Part shown: positions 33,696 to 42,205 of the stretch, in pieces
Layout of the letters: each line of letters opens with the position of its first letter
Position numbering within the stretch: the first letter of the stretch is position 1
Assembly (NCBI RefSeq): GCF_017874395.1
Contig: NZ_JAGGLJ010000014.1
Span: 1-45,500, forward strand
Length of the DNA stretch: 45,500 nucleotides
Reading direction: 5' to 3'
From: Peptoniphilus stercorisuis
Lineage (GTDB): Bacteria; Bacillota; Clostridia; Tissierellales; Peptoniphilaceae
Notes under the pieces: generated by a model
Database searches by the model: none
What the model was told of the DNA's origin: nothing
What the model saw: only the letters and a program-made list of their open reading frames with translations
Translations under genes and position numbers: made by a program

Positions 33696-35225
33696 ATGGT
33701 AATTTTATTAATTATTGAGTTTGTAATAGTTGCTACTTCTTATTATTTTTCAGTAATACGAAGTAATTATCCTCTTCATATGTTACAACTTGAAGGGTAT
33801 AACAATGAAGATTATAAAACTTGGATTAAAAACAACAAATCTAAGGTAAGTAAGTTTGTATATAAAAAAACAGAAGAGAAGACTCCACTTGTTTGGACTG
33901 ATCGTGCTAAGAGACTTTTTAAAATACATGATCATGTGAATTTAGCTTTTTTAGTAGGATTTATTATGATTACAGATATAATTTATGCAAATACTAAAAG
34001 TTATTATTCAACAATTGTATTAGTTATTCTTTGTTTGATTTTATATTATTTTGAATATAGAGTAATTCTTATTTCAAATAAAATTTCAGTTCCAAGAGAA
34101 GAAAAAATCAATATGGGATTTTTTGTAGAAGCTCAAGGAAAAATCAAAAATTTAAAAGAAAATAATAATTTAAAAGTACTTGGAATTACAGGATCTTTTG
34201 GTAAGACATCTACAAAATTTATTGCAGATACAATTTTATCTGAGAGTTTAAATGTAAAGAACACTCCATCTTCATATAATACTCCAATGGGACTTTCAAA
34301 GGTTATTAATAATGATTTAAATGAAAGTCATGAGGTATTTTTAGCAGAGCTTGGTGCTAAAATGAAGGGTGAAATAGATGAGGTTGCGCAACTTGTTCAG
34401 CCTGATATTGGAATTATTACAGCAATTGGACCTACTCATATGCATATGTTTAAGACAATTGAAAATATAATGAATACAAAATATGAACTTATTGAAGATT
34501 TACCAGAAGATGGTATTGCAATATTTAATTATGACAATGAATATGTAAAAGTTCTTGCTGATAAGACTGAGAAAAAAACTATTAGATATGGTATGGAAGA
34601 TATTGAAAAACTAGATGTATATGCAAAGGATATTGAAGTTTCAGAAAAAGGTTCAGAATTTACTTTAGTAATAAAAGAACTTGGAGAAGTTAAATGTTCT
34701 ACTAAACTTCTAGGAAAACACAATATTTCAAATCTTCTTGCAGCTGCAAGTGCAGGATATGTTCTTGGAATGGATCTTAAATCTTTAGCTTCTGGAATTG
34801 AAAAAGTAGAGCCAGTAGAACATAGACTTAATATTGTTGATTCTGGAACTGGTGTAATTGTAATTGATGATGCTTTTAATTCTAATCCTGTTGGATTTAG
34901 AGCGGCACTAAGTGTTATAGATGAATTTAAAAATGGCAGAAAAATAATAATAACTCCTGGAATGGTTGAGCTTGGAGATATGGAAGAAGACGAAAATTAT
35001 AAAATAGGTAAAGAAATTGCAAAAGTTTGTGATTATGTAATTCTTGTAGGCAAAAAACGTACAGAGCCTATAATGAAAGGACTTAAAGATGCATCTTATA
35101 ATATAGATAATACTTTTGTAGTAAATTCATTAAATGAAGCAACTGAAGTTCTTGGTAGTATTACAAGATCTGGAGATGTAGTATTATTTGAAAATGACTT
35201 ACCTGACACATATAGTGAAGAATAA
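33696..35225 (+). CDS. membrane-anchored Mur ligase, MurF-like
   Basis: A 509-residue protein combining an N-terminal membrane region (helices near 1-20, 80-97 and 103-127) with a Mur ligase core. The ATP loop GITGSFGKTST is at 163-173. LAELGAKMKGEI, the IGPTHMHMFK segment and the C-terminal domain (DDAFNSNPVGFRAAL, TPGMVELG) are MurF features. The usual soluble MurF N domain is replaced by the membrane part. MurF adds D-Ala-D-Ala to the UDP-MurNAc-tripeptide; the next gene, ddl, makes that dipeptide, which supports the assignment. The tail (LFENDLPDTYSE) is family-typical. Whether a conventional murF exists elsewhere is unknown. Confidence 0.85.
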   Translation: MVILLIIEFVIVATSYYFSVIRSNYPLHMLQLEGYNNEDYKTWIKNNKSKVSKFVYKKTEEKTPLVWTDRAKRLFKIHDHVNLAFLVGFIMITDIIYANTKSYYSTIVLVILCLILYYFEYRVILISNKISVPREEKINMGFFVEAQGKIKNLKENNNLKVLGITGSFGKTSTKFIADTILSESLNVKNTPSSYNTPMGLSKVINNDLNESHEVFLAELGAKMKGEIDEVAQLVQPDIGIITAIGPTHMHMFKTIENIMNTKYELIEDLPEDGIAIFNYDNEYVKVLADKTEKKTIRYGMEDIEKLDVYAKDIEVSEKGSEFTLVIKELGEVKCSTKLLGKHNISNLLAAASAGYVLGMDLKSLASGIEKVEPVEHRLNIVDSGTGVIVIDDAFNSNPVGFRAALSVIDEFKNGRKIIITPGMVELGDMEEDENYKIGKEIAKVCDYVILVGKKRTEPIMKGLKDASYNIDNTFVVNSLNEATEVLGSITRSGDVVLFENDLPDTYSEE

Positions 35226-35237
35226 GGAGAGGTTTTA

Positions 35238-36413
35238 ATGGAAAATATAGCAGTTGTATTTGGAGGACGAAGTGTTGAACATGAAGTTTCAGTTATAACT
35301 GGAATGCAAATTATTGAAAATATGGATAAATCTAAATATAATCCAATTCCTTTATATATAACAAAAGAAGGAAAGTTTTTATCAGGAGATGCTCTTAAAG
35401 ATTTTTCTGTATATAAACGCAATGATTTTAAAGATGCTGTTGAAGTATTTTTTAAACCAAATGCAAAGGATCATAATTTATATACAGTTACAAAGGAAAA
35501 GACTGGATTATTTTCAAAGGAATCAAAAGATGTAAAGGTATTTGCAAATATAGATGTTATATTTCCAGCTCTTCATGGAACTTATGGTGAAGATGGTTGT
35601 ATTCAAGGATTATTTGAACTTATGGATATTGCCTATGTTGGATGTGGAGTTATGTCTGCATCTGTTGGAATGGACAAAGTTACTATGAAAAAAATATTCA
35701 AAACTGAAGGTATTCCAGTAACTGAATATTTCTACTTCTATAAGAATGAATGGAAGAATAAAGAAGAGATTATAAAACGTGCAGAAGAGCTTGGATATTC
35801 ACTATTTGTAAAACCTGCAAATTTAGGATCATCTGTGGGTATATCTAAAGCAAAGGATAGAGATTCATTTATAAATGCAGTAGAAATTGCACTTAACTAT
35901 GACAGAAAAGTTCTAGTAGAAAAAGCAGTTGAGGATCCTCGTGAGATAAATGTTGCAGTTCTTGGATATGAAGATGATCTAATAGCTTCAGAATGTGAAG
36001 AACCAGTTGGTTGGAAAGAATTCTTAAGCTATGAAGATAAATATATAAGCGGTGGAAAAAATTCTAAGGGAACTGGAATGAAAAATCAAAAGAAAAATTT
36101 ACCAGCAGATCTTCCTGATAATATTAGAGAAGAAATACAATCTCTTGCTAAGAAATCTTTTAGAGCAATAGATGCAATGGGAGATGCTAGAGTAGATTTT
36201 CTACTAGATGGCGACAAAGTATATGTGAACGAAATTAACACTCTTCCTGGTTCAATAGCTTTTTATCTTTGGGAAGCAAGTGGAATTAAATTTGATGAAT
36301 TAATAACAAAGCTTATTGAACTTTCTAAGGTAAGATATGAACAAAAGTCTAATAATATATATTCCTATAATTCGGATTTATTAAAAAAGACTACTTATGG
36401 AGCTAAGTTATAA
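35238..36413 (+). CDS. ddl: D-alanine--D-alanine ligase
   Basis: A 391-residue ATP-grasp ligase. VVFGGRSVEHEVSVITG at the start, VFPALHGTYGEDG, the ATP site VKPANLGSSVGISKA, and the metal-binding VNEINTLPG are all present. The omega-loop reads SYEDKY (Y265, Y269), the Tyr type of D-Ala-D-Ala ligases, not the His type of vancomycin-resistance D-Ala-D-Lac ligases. The C-terminus extends slightly beyond the usual end (about 20-30 polar residues). AAGGAGAGG precedes the ATG. It follows the MurF-like gene and overlaps rnr by one base. Confidence 0.95.
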   Translation: MENIAVVFGGRSVEHEVSVITGMQIIENMDKSKYNPIPLYITKEGKFLSGDALKDFSVYKRNDFKDAVEVFFKPNAKDHNLYTVTKEKTGLFSKESKDVKVFANIDVIFPALHGTYGEDGCIQGLFELMDIAYVGCGVMSASVGMDKVTMKKIFKTEGIPVTEYFYFYKNEWKNKEEIIKRAEELGYSLFVKPANLGSSVGISKAKDRDSFINAVEIALNYDRKVLVEKAVEDPREINVAVLGYEDDLIASECEEPVGWKEFLSYEDKYISGGKNSKGTGMKNQKKNLPADLPDNIREEIQSLAKKSFRAIDAMGDARVDFLLDGDKVYVNEINTLPGSIAFYLWEASGIKFDELITKLIELSKVRYEQKSNNIYSYNSDLLKKTTYGAKL

Positions 36414-38500
36414 TGATAAAAGAAAAAATTTTAGATGTTCTTAAAAATAGTGAACCTATGAGTAAAGAGCAAATTGCAAAATTATTTGAAATCAAAAATA
36501 AAGAAAAAAAATCCTTCTATAAATTAATTGAAGAACTTCAAGAAGAAGGTGAAATTTTCTTAGATAAACAAAGTAGTAAATATTTTGTAATTGATGGAGA
36601 AAATTTTGTAACAGGAAAAATCCAAGGTAACGAAAGAGGCTTTGGATTTTTATTACAAGAAGATGGAGATATTTTTATATCTGCTGATCATATGAATTCT
36701 GCAATGAATGGAGATACAGTAGTAGGAAAATTACTTGATAAATCTTCTGGAAATAGTGATGAAGGTGAAGTAATTGCTATTATTGAAAGAAAAAATGAAA
36801 AAATTGTTGGAACATTACAAGATCAAAGAAATTTTGGATTTGTAGTTCCAGATGAAAGTAAAATTGCCTATGATATTTTCATTCCTAAGAAGTTTATGAA
36901 AAATGCAAAAAATGGGCAAAAAGTTTTAGTAAAAATTGACAAATGGCCTAAAAAAGACAAAAAACCTGAAGGACAAATTTTAGAAATATTGGGATTTCCT
37001 GGCGAAAAGGGAGTAGAGATATTATCAGTTGCAGCAACTTATAATCTACCTATGTCCTTTACTAAAAAAACAATTAGTGAAGCTAAAAAAATTCCTCAAG
37101 AAGTTACTAAAAAAATGTTAGAACATAGAGCAGATTTAAGAGATCTTAAAACTTTTACAATTGATGGAGCAGACTCTAAGGACTTTGATGATGCTGTTTC
37201 TATTGAAATATTAGAAAATGGCAATTTCTATTTAGGAGTTCATATTGCAGATGTTTCGCATTATGTAAAGGAAAAGGATGAACTTGACAAAGAAGCCTAT
37301 AAAAGAGGTAATTCTGTCTATCTAGTAGATAAGGTAATACCAATGCTACCTAAAGAACTTTCAAATGGTATATGTTCTTTAAATGAAGGTGTAGATAGAC
37401 TTACACTATCTGTCTTTATGGAAGTAAATAAAAATGGAAGTGTTGTAAATAATTCTATTGTAGAGTCTGTTATTAATTCTCATAGAAGACTTATTTATGA
37501 CAATGTATCAGATTTTATAGAAAATAAAGCTAAGGATAAAAGTATTGAAGGTCTTGAAGAAGAACTTACTAATATGGCAGAACTTGCAGAAATTTTAAGT
37601 AAGAAAAGACAAGCAAGAGGATCTATTGACTTTGATTTTCCAGAGGCTAAGATAATTGTTGATGAATCTGGTCATCCTGTGAATATTTTAAAGGAAGAAA
37701 GAAGAGTTGCCAACAGGTTAATTGAAGAATTTATGATTTTATGTAATGAAGTTGTTTCAGAGCAACATTTTTGGATGGAAGTTCCATTTTTATATAGAAT
37801 TCATGAAGAGCCTGAAGAAGAGAGAATTAATAGCTTAAATAAAACTATTAGACATCTTGGATATAAATTAAATACACAAAATATGAATTCAAGAGATGTT
37901 CAATCTCTAATAGATGAAGTAAAGGGAAAAGAAGAAGAACTATTTGTATCAACACTTGTTTTAAGAAGTCTTAGAAAGGCGAAATATTCTGCAGAACAAG
38001 ATATACATTTTGGACTTGCTTCAAAATATTATTCACACTTTACATCTCCAATTAGAAGATATGCAGATCTTACAATTCACAGAATAATAAAAGATATAAT
38101 ACATTCAAAACTAAATGATAGAAAAGTTGACTATTTAGAATCGGAACTGCCAAATATTGCAGATCATGTTTCAAAAACAGAAAAACTTGCTCAAGAAGCA
38201 GAAAGAACTGTTGAATCTATAAAGATGGCTGAATATATGAAAGATAGAATTGGCGAAGAATATGAAGGAATAATCTCAAGTATTACAAGTTTTGGAATAT
38301 TTGTTCAACTTGAAAATACTATAGAAGGTTTAATTGGATATAATTCTATGGATGATTATTTTGAATTTAATGAAGATGAATATACAGCAGTAGGAAGAGA
38401 CACAAATAAAATTTATCATATGGGTGATAGAGTAAATATAAGAGTTGTAAATACAAATGTTACGAAGGGAACTATTGATTTTGAATTTGTAGGTGATTAA
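36413..38500 (+). CDS. rnr: ribonuclease R
   Basis: A 695-residue processive 3'-5' exoribonuclease of the RNB family. A winged-helix N domain (about 1-60) and cold-shock domains (about 65-190) lead to the RNB catalytic domain with TIDGADSKDFDDAVSIE (Asp at 251-260 region), HIADVSHYV and FTSPIRRYADL. A C-terminal S1 domain (YEGIISSITSFGIFVQLE) is present, but there is little of the Lys-rich tail. It degrades structured RNA and works with tmRNA-SmpB in quality control; smpB follows directly. The start overlaps the ddl stop (TAATG). Confidence 0.96.
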   Translation: MIKEKILDVLKNSEPMSKEQIAKLFEIKNKEKKSFYKLIEELQEEGEIFLDKQSSKYFVIDGENFVTGKIQGNERGFGFLLQEDGDIFISADHMNSAMNGDTVVGKLLDKSSGNSDEGEVIAIIERKNEKIVGTLQDQRNFGFVVPDESKIAYDIFIPKKFMKNAKNGQKVLVKIDKWPKKDKKPEGQILEILGFPGEKGVEILSVAATYNLPMSFTKKTISEAKKIPQEVTKKMLEHRADLRDLKTFTIDGADSKDFDDAVSIEILENGNFYLGVHIADVSHYVKEKDELDKEAYKRGNSVYLVDKVIPMLPKELSNGICSLNEGVDRLTLSVFMEVNKNGSVVNNSIVESVINSHRRLIYDNVSDFIENKAKDKSIEGLEEELTNMAELAEILSKKRQARGSIDFDFPEAKIIVDESGHPVNILKEERRVANRLIEEFMILCNEVVSEQHFWMEVPFLYRIHEEPEEERINSLNKTIRHLGYKLNTQNMNSRDVQSLIDEVKGKEEELFVSTLVLRSLRKAKYSAEQDIHFGLASKYYSHFTSPIRRYADLTIHRIIKDIIHSKLNDRKVDYLESELPNIADHVSKTEKLAQEAERTVESIKMAEYMKDRIGEEYEGIISSITSFGIFVQLENTIEGLIGYNSMDDYFEFNEDEYTAVGRDTNKIYHMGDRVNIRVVNTNVTKGTIDFEFVGD

Positions 38501-38962
38501 ATGGCAAAAAAAACGGATAATAACGCACTTGCAACAAATAGAAAAGCAAGACATGACTTTTTTATAGAAGATACAATGGAAACAGGTATTGTCCTAAAGG
38601 GTACAGAGGTAAAATCACTTAGAAAAGGAAAGGCAAATATATCAGATGCCTATGCAGAAATAAGAGATGGAGAAGTTTTTATAGAAAATATGCATATTAG
38701 CCCCTATGAACAGGGAAATATATATAATGTAGATCCACTGAGATCTAGAAAATTACTTCTTAATAAAAGTGAAATTAGAAGACTAGAAAAAGAAGTATCT
38801 TTAAAGGGATATACACTAGTTCCATTAAAACTTTATTTAACTAGAGGAATGGTAAAGGTAGAACTTGCTGTTGCAAAGGGTAAAAAACTCTATGATAAAA
38901 GAGAAACTATTGCAAAAAGAGATTCTGATAGAAGAATAAGACAGGCTTTAAAAATAAGATAA
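38501..38962 (+). CDS. smpB: SsrA-binding protein SmpB
   Basis: A 153-residue tmRNA-binding protein needed for trans-translation. The OB-fold core ([42 protein letters not shown] region) is followed by HISPYEQGN and the C-terminal basic tail ([26 protein letters not shown]) that inserts in the ribosome. It begins directly after the rnr stop with GGTGAT as ribosome site. The tmRNA gene (ssrA) is not in this window. A terminator follows. Confidence 0.97.
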   Translation: MAKKTDNNALATNRKARHDFFIEDTMETGIVLKGTEVKSLRKGKANISDAYAEIRDGEVFIENMHISPYEQGNIYNVDPLRSRKLLLNKSEIRRLEKEVSLKGYTLVPLKLYLTRGMVKVELAVAKGKKLYDKRETIAKRDSDRRIRQALKIR

Positions 38963-38990
38963 CTAAGTTAATTCTTAGTTATTTTTTTTA
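38959..38990 (+). terminator. terminator of the hydrolase-murF-like-ddl-rnr-smpB run
   Basis: The 9-bp stem ATAACTAAG/CTTAGTTAT with a 6-base loop is followed by T8. Confidence 0.88.
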
Positions 38991-39048
38991 TTTCAAATAG
39001 TTGTATCATTAGTATAAGAAATAAGTATATAAAAAATTTTATAATCGG

Positions 39049-39077
39049 TTGACAAATTGATTTTTTGATAGTAAACT
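39049..39077 (+). promoter_or_regulatory. upstream promoter of veg
   Basis: A perfect TTGACA (39049-39054), 17 bases, then TAAACT (39072-39077). Confidence 0.65.
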
Positions 39078-39089
39078 ATATAAGTTTAT

Positions 39090-39118
39090 TTGACTTTTCT
39101 TATAAAAAATAGTATAAT
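39090..39118 (+). promoter_or_regulatory. main promoter of veg
   Basis: TTGACT (39090-39095), 17 bases, then a perfect TATAAT (39113-39118). Together with the site at 39049 this gives tandem promoters, as expected for the highly expressed veg gene. Confidence 0.88.
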
Positions 39119-39164
39119 ATTGAAGATAGCTTTTATTATGTAGTAGATGGAAGGGATAAATAAT

Positions 39165-39434
39165 ATGAACCAAATGGAAATTATTAAAAATGAACTGCAA
39201 CAACATTTAGGAAAGAAAGTTATCCTCAAAGCTAATAGAGGTAGAAAAAAATTCGTAACTAGATATGGAATCTTAAAAGAAGTATACCCAAGCTTATTTA
39301 AGGTAGATGTGAAAAACGGATCAGAAATTACAACAGCAACTTTTACTTACTCTGATGTACTTACTAAAACAGTAAAAGTTACAATATTAGATGACGACGT
39401 GAACTTCCAGGACTTAAAAAAGAAAATATCTTAA
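39165..39434 (+). CDS. veg: Veg family protein
   Basis: An 89-residue small basic protein of the Veg family, with an Sm/KOW-like beta-barrel segment (GKKVILKANRGRKKFVTRYGILKEVYPSLFKVDV region). In Bacillus subtilis Veg is abundant and stimulates biofilm genes through the SinR pathway. Start ATG 39165 has AAGGGA upstream; a longer frame from 39147 is possible but would place the ribosome site inside the coding region. It is followed by a terminator and by ispE, the same neighbour as in many Bacillota. Confidence 0.9.
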   Translation: MNQMEIIKNELQQHLGKKVILKANRGRKKFVTRYGILKEVYPSLFKVDVKNGSEITTATFTYSDVLTKTVKVTILDDDVNFQDLKKKIS

Positions 39435-39442
39435 TTTTATCT

Positions 39443-39468
39443 AAGAGAGCATAAGCTCTCTTTTTTTA
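39443..39468 (+). terminator. terminator of veg
   Basis: The 7-bp stem AGAGAGC/GCTCTCT with an ATAA loop is followed by six more T. The stem is identical to that of the SRP RNA terminator. Confidence 0.9.
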
Positions 39469-39481
39469 GTGTTTTAAACTA

Positions 39482-39490
39482 TGCTATAAT
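39482..39490 (+). promoter_or_regulatory. extended -10 promoter of ispE
   Basis: TGCTATAAT (TGnTATAAT) lies 16 bases before the ispE start; no clear -35 is visible. Confidence 0.5.
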
Positions 39491-39506
39491 AAGTTTGAGG
39501 TGTAAT

Positions 39507-40355
39507 ATGAAGCTTAAATCTTATGGAAAAATTAATCTGTCTTTAGATGTTTTGTCAAAAAGAGAAGATGGATATCACAATATAGAAACTATAATGCAAA
39601 AAATTGAACTTCACGATATTATGGAGTTTGAAAAAATACATAGTGGTTTAGTATTAAATATAGATGAAGAAGTTGGAAAATTAGAAGATAATTTAATATA
39701 TAAATCTTGGAAATTATTATGCGATTATACAAAAAGAGATCTTCCAATTAAAATAAATGTCAAAAAAAATATTCCAGTAGCAGCAGGTCTAGCTGGTGGA
39801 ACTGGTAATGGAGCTACAACGATGAAGGCTCTAAATAAAATTTATAATTTAAATTTAACTAAAGATGAATTAATGAAAATCTCCCTTAAATTAGGAGCTG
39901 ACTTTCCCTATATGATTTCAGGAAAAACTATGCTTGCAAAGGGAATTGGAGAAGAGTTAGAAGAACTTGATGATTTTTCTAATGTATTAGTTTTAATAGT
40001 AAATCCTGGATATGGAATTTCTACAAAAGAAGTCTATGAAAATCTAGTATTAAGTGAAAAGAAGATAAAAACTGTAGAAATTTCTAAAAATTTAAAGTAT
40101 AAATGTGCAGAAAAATTAAAATCACTTTTATATAATAAAATGGAAGAGTCTGTATTTATTAATCATAAAGAAATTTTTGAAATAAAAAATAAAATGGAAA
40201 AATTTAATTCGGTTTCATTAATGAGTGGATCAGGAGCAACGGTATTTGGACTTTTTGATAGTGAAAAAGATTTAAATAAGGCTTATAATTATTTTAAGAA
40301 TATATATCCTAAAACTTATAAAACTTATACAGTAGGAGGAGAAGATGAATTTTAA
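39507..40355 (+). CDS. ispE: 4-diphosphocytidyl-2-C-methyl-D-erythritol kinase
   Basis: A 282-residue GHMP kinase of the MEP isoprenoid pathway. SYGKINLSLDVLSKREDGYHNIETIMQ-type start, the ATP loop PVAAGLAGGTGNGA (90-103), the catalytic Asp132 in GADFPY and MSGSGATVFGLF near the end are diagnostic. The glycine-rich loop reads GGTGNGA where most family members read GGSSDAA/GGSSNAA, a mild variant. Start ATG 39507 has GAGGTG before it; an in-frame codon at 39495 precedes the ribosome site. It overlaps the next gene by 11 bases. Confidence 0.94.
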   Translation: MKLKSYGKINLSLDVLSKREDGYHNIETIMQKIELHDIMEFEKIHSGLVLNIDEEVGKLEDNLIYKSWKLLCDYTKRDLPIKINVKKNIPVAAGLAGGTGNGATTMKALNKIYNLNLTKDELMKISLKLGADFPYMISGKTMLAKGIGEELEELDDFSNVLVLIVNPGYGISTKEVYENLVLSEKKIKTVEISKNLKYKCAEKLKSLLYNKMEESVFINHKEIFEIKNKMEKFNSVSLMSGSGATVFGLFDSEKDLNKAYNYFKNIYPKTYKTYTVGGEDEF

Positions 40356-41070
40356 AAAGATAGGGATTTTAGATGATTCCATTGGAGGAATTAAAGTACT
40401 AAATTCCTTAAAAGAAATATATACAAATGAAAATTTCATATATTTTGCAGATCTAAAGGAATATCCCTATGGACTAAAAAAATTATCATCAGAAAAACTT
40501 GCAAAAAATTCTTTTGAAAATATATCCAAAGAAGATTTAAAACTTTTAGTTATTACAAATCCTGCAATAAGTATGTCCTTAAAAGAGGAAGATATTAAGA
40601 TAATAGATGGAATAAATAGATCTATTGAAAAATTAAATTATAAAAATTCATTAGTCCTTGGTTCAAAATTAAGCTTAAATCTTTTAGAAAAAAGACTGGG
40701 TTTTAATATTGATAAAGTAGATGCTCAAATGCTTATTAATCTAGCTACTGATGGAGATAAAAATTATTATATTATTACGAAACTTATCTCTGAGTATATA
40801 AAAGATAAAAAAGAAGTAATACTTTTTGACAGCAATTTATTATTATTTAAAGATTATTTTTTAAATTATAATAAAAACTTAAAAGTATATTCATTAGAAG
40901 ATTTTATATTAGAAGATGTAGGAGATTATTTAAAAGATGATTTAAGACATTTAGCTTCTAATAGACAAAAAGTGAAGTATTATACAAGTGATTATAGAAT
41001 AGCTTTTTATAAATCAGCTGAGGAATTTTTTGATGATAGATTTTCTAGTGTAAAAATTTTTAAGGAGTAA
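40345..41070 (+). CDS. glutamate racemase-like protein lacking both catalytic cysteines
   Basis: A 241-residue homologue of glutamate racemase (MurI), shown by IGILDDSIGGIKVLNSLKE (family: DSGxGG) and FIYFADLKEYPYGLK (family: YxGDTxxxPYG). The catalytic positions are changed: the family ACNTA reads ITNPA (Thr71 for Cys) and the family GCTHYPLL reads FDSNLLLF (Asp162 for Cys). The protein should not racemise by the two-cysteine mechanism. The frame is intact, with GGAGGAG before the ATG inside the end of ispE. It may be a pseudoenzyme, a regulatory protein (some MurI proteins bind gyrase), or an altered enzyme. The presence of a true murI elsewhere is not testable here. Confidence 0.75.
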   Translation: MNFKKIGILDDSIGGIKVLNSLKEIYTNENFIYFADLKEYPYGLKKLSSEKLAKNSFENISKEDLKLLVITNPAISMSLKEEDIKIIDGINRSIEKLNYKNSLVLGSKLSLNLLEKRLGFNIDKVDAQMLINLATDGDKNYYIITKLISEYIKDKKEVILFDSNLLLFKDYFLNYNKNLKVYSLEDFILEDVGDYLKDDLRHLASNRQKVKYYTSDYRIAFYKSAEEFFDDRFSSVKIFKE

Positions 41071-41075
41071 TATCA

Positions 41076-41103
41076 TTTACAAGAAATAAAACTATGATAT
41101 AAT
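41076..41103 (+). promoter_or_regulatory. promoter of the folT transcript
   Basis: TTTACA (41076-41081), a 16-base spacer and a perfect TATAAT (41098-41103) with an extended TG. Confidence 0.75.
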
Positions 41104-41129
41104 TATTACTTGAAAAACGTTATAAATTT

Positions 41130-41251
41130 AGAGTAGGCTTAGTGCGTTAAGTGCCAAAGAATGGGGTGTTGTCTTTGGACGAAGAGAAATCACGATACTA
41201 TTGCCGCATCCGCTACAATCCTTCTTAAAGTTGATTGTATGCATAGAAGGA
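41130..41251 (+). promoter_or_regulatory. tetrahydrofolate (THF) riboswitch with ribosome-site sequestering arm
   Basis: The aptamer (about 41130-41219) matches the THF-I class: P1 GTAG (41133-41136) with CTAC (41213-41216), TGCGTTAAGTG, the AATGGGGTGTTGTC core, a CCAAAG/CTTTGG stem, and the 3' GCCGCATCCGCTAC block with its pyrimidine-rich binding loop. Downstream, TCCTTCT (41219-41225) is complementary to AGAAGGA (41245-41251), which is the folT ribosome site. Folate binding therefore probably lowers translation of folT. Confidence 0.9.
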
Positions 41252-41259
41252 GAATAAAA

Positions 41260-41790
41260 TTGAATACAAAACAAAGTACGAAAAGATTAGTTATGTTGGC
41301 GCTTTTTGTTGCGCTTGAAATTATTGCATCTAGATTTTTGTCAGTTGAATTTATTGATAAAAAATTTAGCTTTACCTTTATAGTTACAGCAACTATGGGA
41401 GCATTGTTTGGCCCTTGGTTTGCAGCACTTGCAGGAGTAGTTTCTGATATTATTGGAAATGGACTTTTTGGTAAGTTTGGATTTTTTCCAGGTTTTACAT
41501 TAACAGCTGCTGTAACAGGTTTTATTTATGGATATTTTCTTCATAAAGATGATCTAAAAATTAAAGACATAGTAATTGCATCAGTACTTGTTACTTTGAT
41601 TCCAAATGCGCTTATGAATACACTTTGGGTATCGATAATGACAAAAAACCCTTTTATAGTTAAACTTATTTCAAGAGTGCCACTTCAAGTGATGAATCTT
41701 GTAATAAAATTAATAGTACTTCCTTTATTATTACCAAGGATTTTACCAACATTAAAAGGGGAAATGAAAAGGTTAGGGTTAGATATTTAA
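41260..41790 (+). CDS. folT: folate ECF transporter S-component FolT
   Basis: A 176-residue membrane protein with about six helices, the substrate-binding subunit of a folate ECF importer using a shared energising module. RLVMLALFVALEIIASRFLS, FSFTFIVTATMGALFGPWFAALAGVVSDIIG and the NTLWVSIM segment are typical of FolT. The start is TTG at 41260, 8 bases after GAAGGAG. A longer frame from ATG 41161 exists, but that ATG lies within the riboswitch aptamer and is not used. The riboswitch confirms folate as the likely substrate. Confidence 0.93.
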   Translation: MNTKQSTKRLVMLALFVALEIIASRFLSVEFIDKKFSFTFIVTATMGALFGPWFAALAGVVSDIIGNGLFGKFGFFPGFTLTAAVTGFIYGYFLHKDDLKIKDIVIASVLVTLIPNALMNTLWVSIMTKNPFIVKLISRVPLQVMNLVIKLIVLPLLLPRILPTLKGEMKRLGLDI

Positions 41791-41812
41791 GCAGCTAGAG
41801 CTGCTTTTTTAT
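41789..41812 (+). terminator. terminator of folT
   Basis: A 7-bp stem AAGCAGC/GCTGCTT with a TAGA loop and a T-run begins at the stop codon. Confidence 0.88.
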
Positions 41813-41827
41813 TTATAGGTGGTAAAT

Positions 41828-42205
41828 ATGTTTATAGATAGAATTGATGAATTTGAAGAGATTTTAGAAGAATTATGTAGTGAAATACCAGAGGAACTTT
41901 TTCAAAGTTTAAATGGTGGGGTAATTATAGAAGAGGAAGTAATGTATCATCCAATGTCAAAAAAAGATGATATAATTTGTTTGGGAGCATATAAAAGAGA
42001 TATGCTTGGAAATAGTATAATAATGTATTATGGTTCTTTTATGGAAATGTATTGGGATAAACCAGGTGATGAATTTAAAGAATTAATAAAACATACTTTA
42101 TATCATGAATTCACTCATCATTTAGAGTACTTATCAGGAGAACGTGGATTAGAAATTAAAGATGAAGAAGAACTTGAAAGATATATAAGGAGAGAAAATG
42201 AATAA
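41828..42205 (+). CDS. small zinc metallopeptidase-family protein
   Basis: A 125-residue protein of the minimal zincin (PF06262-like) type. The zinc motif HEFTH is at 93-97 (HEFTHHLE) with preceding [10 protein letters not shown] strand. It has no signal peptide or membrane helix, so it would act in the cytoplasm. Start ATG 41828 has AGGTGGT upstream; the in-frame GTG at 41819 is part of that ribosome site. It overlaps the membrane J-domain gene by 8 bases, so the two are translated together. The substrate is unknown. Confidence 0.8.
   Translation: MFIDRIDEFEEILEELCSEIPEELFQSLNGGVIIEEEVMYHPMSKKDDIICLGAYKRDMLGNSIIMYYGSFMEMYWDKPGDEFKELIKHTLYHEFTHHLEYLSGERGLEIKDEEELERYIRRENE

Noticed and set aside
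35238-36413. ddl as a vancomycin-resistance D-Ala-D-Lac ligase
   Set aside because: The omega-loop is of the Tyr type (SYEDKY), and no vanH, vanX or vanS/R-like genes are nearby.
41161-41259. N-terminal extension of FolT from ATG 41161
   Set aside because: This part lies inside the THF aptamer and has no ribosome site; the extension is hydrophilic and unlike S-component starts.
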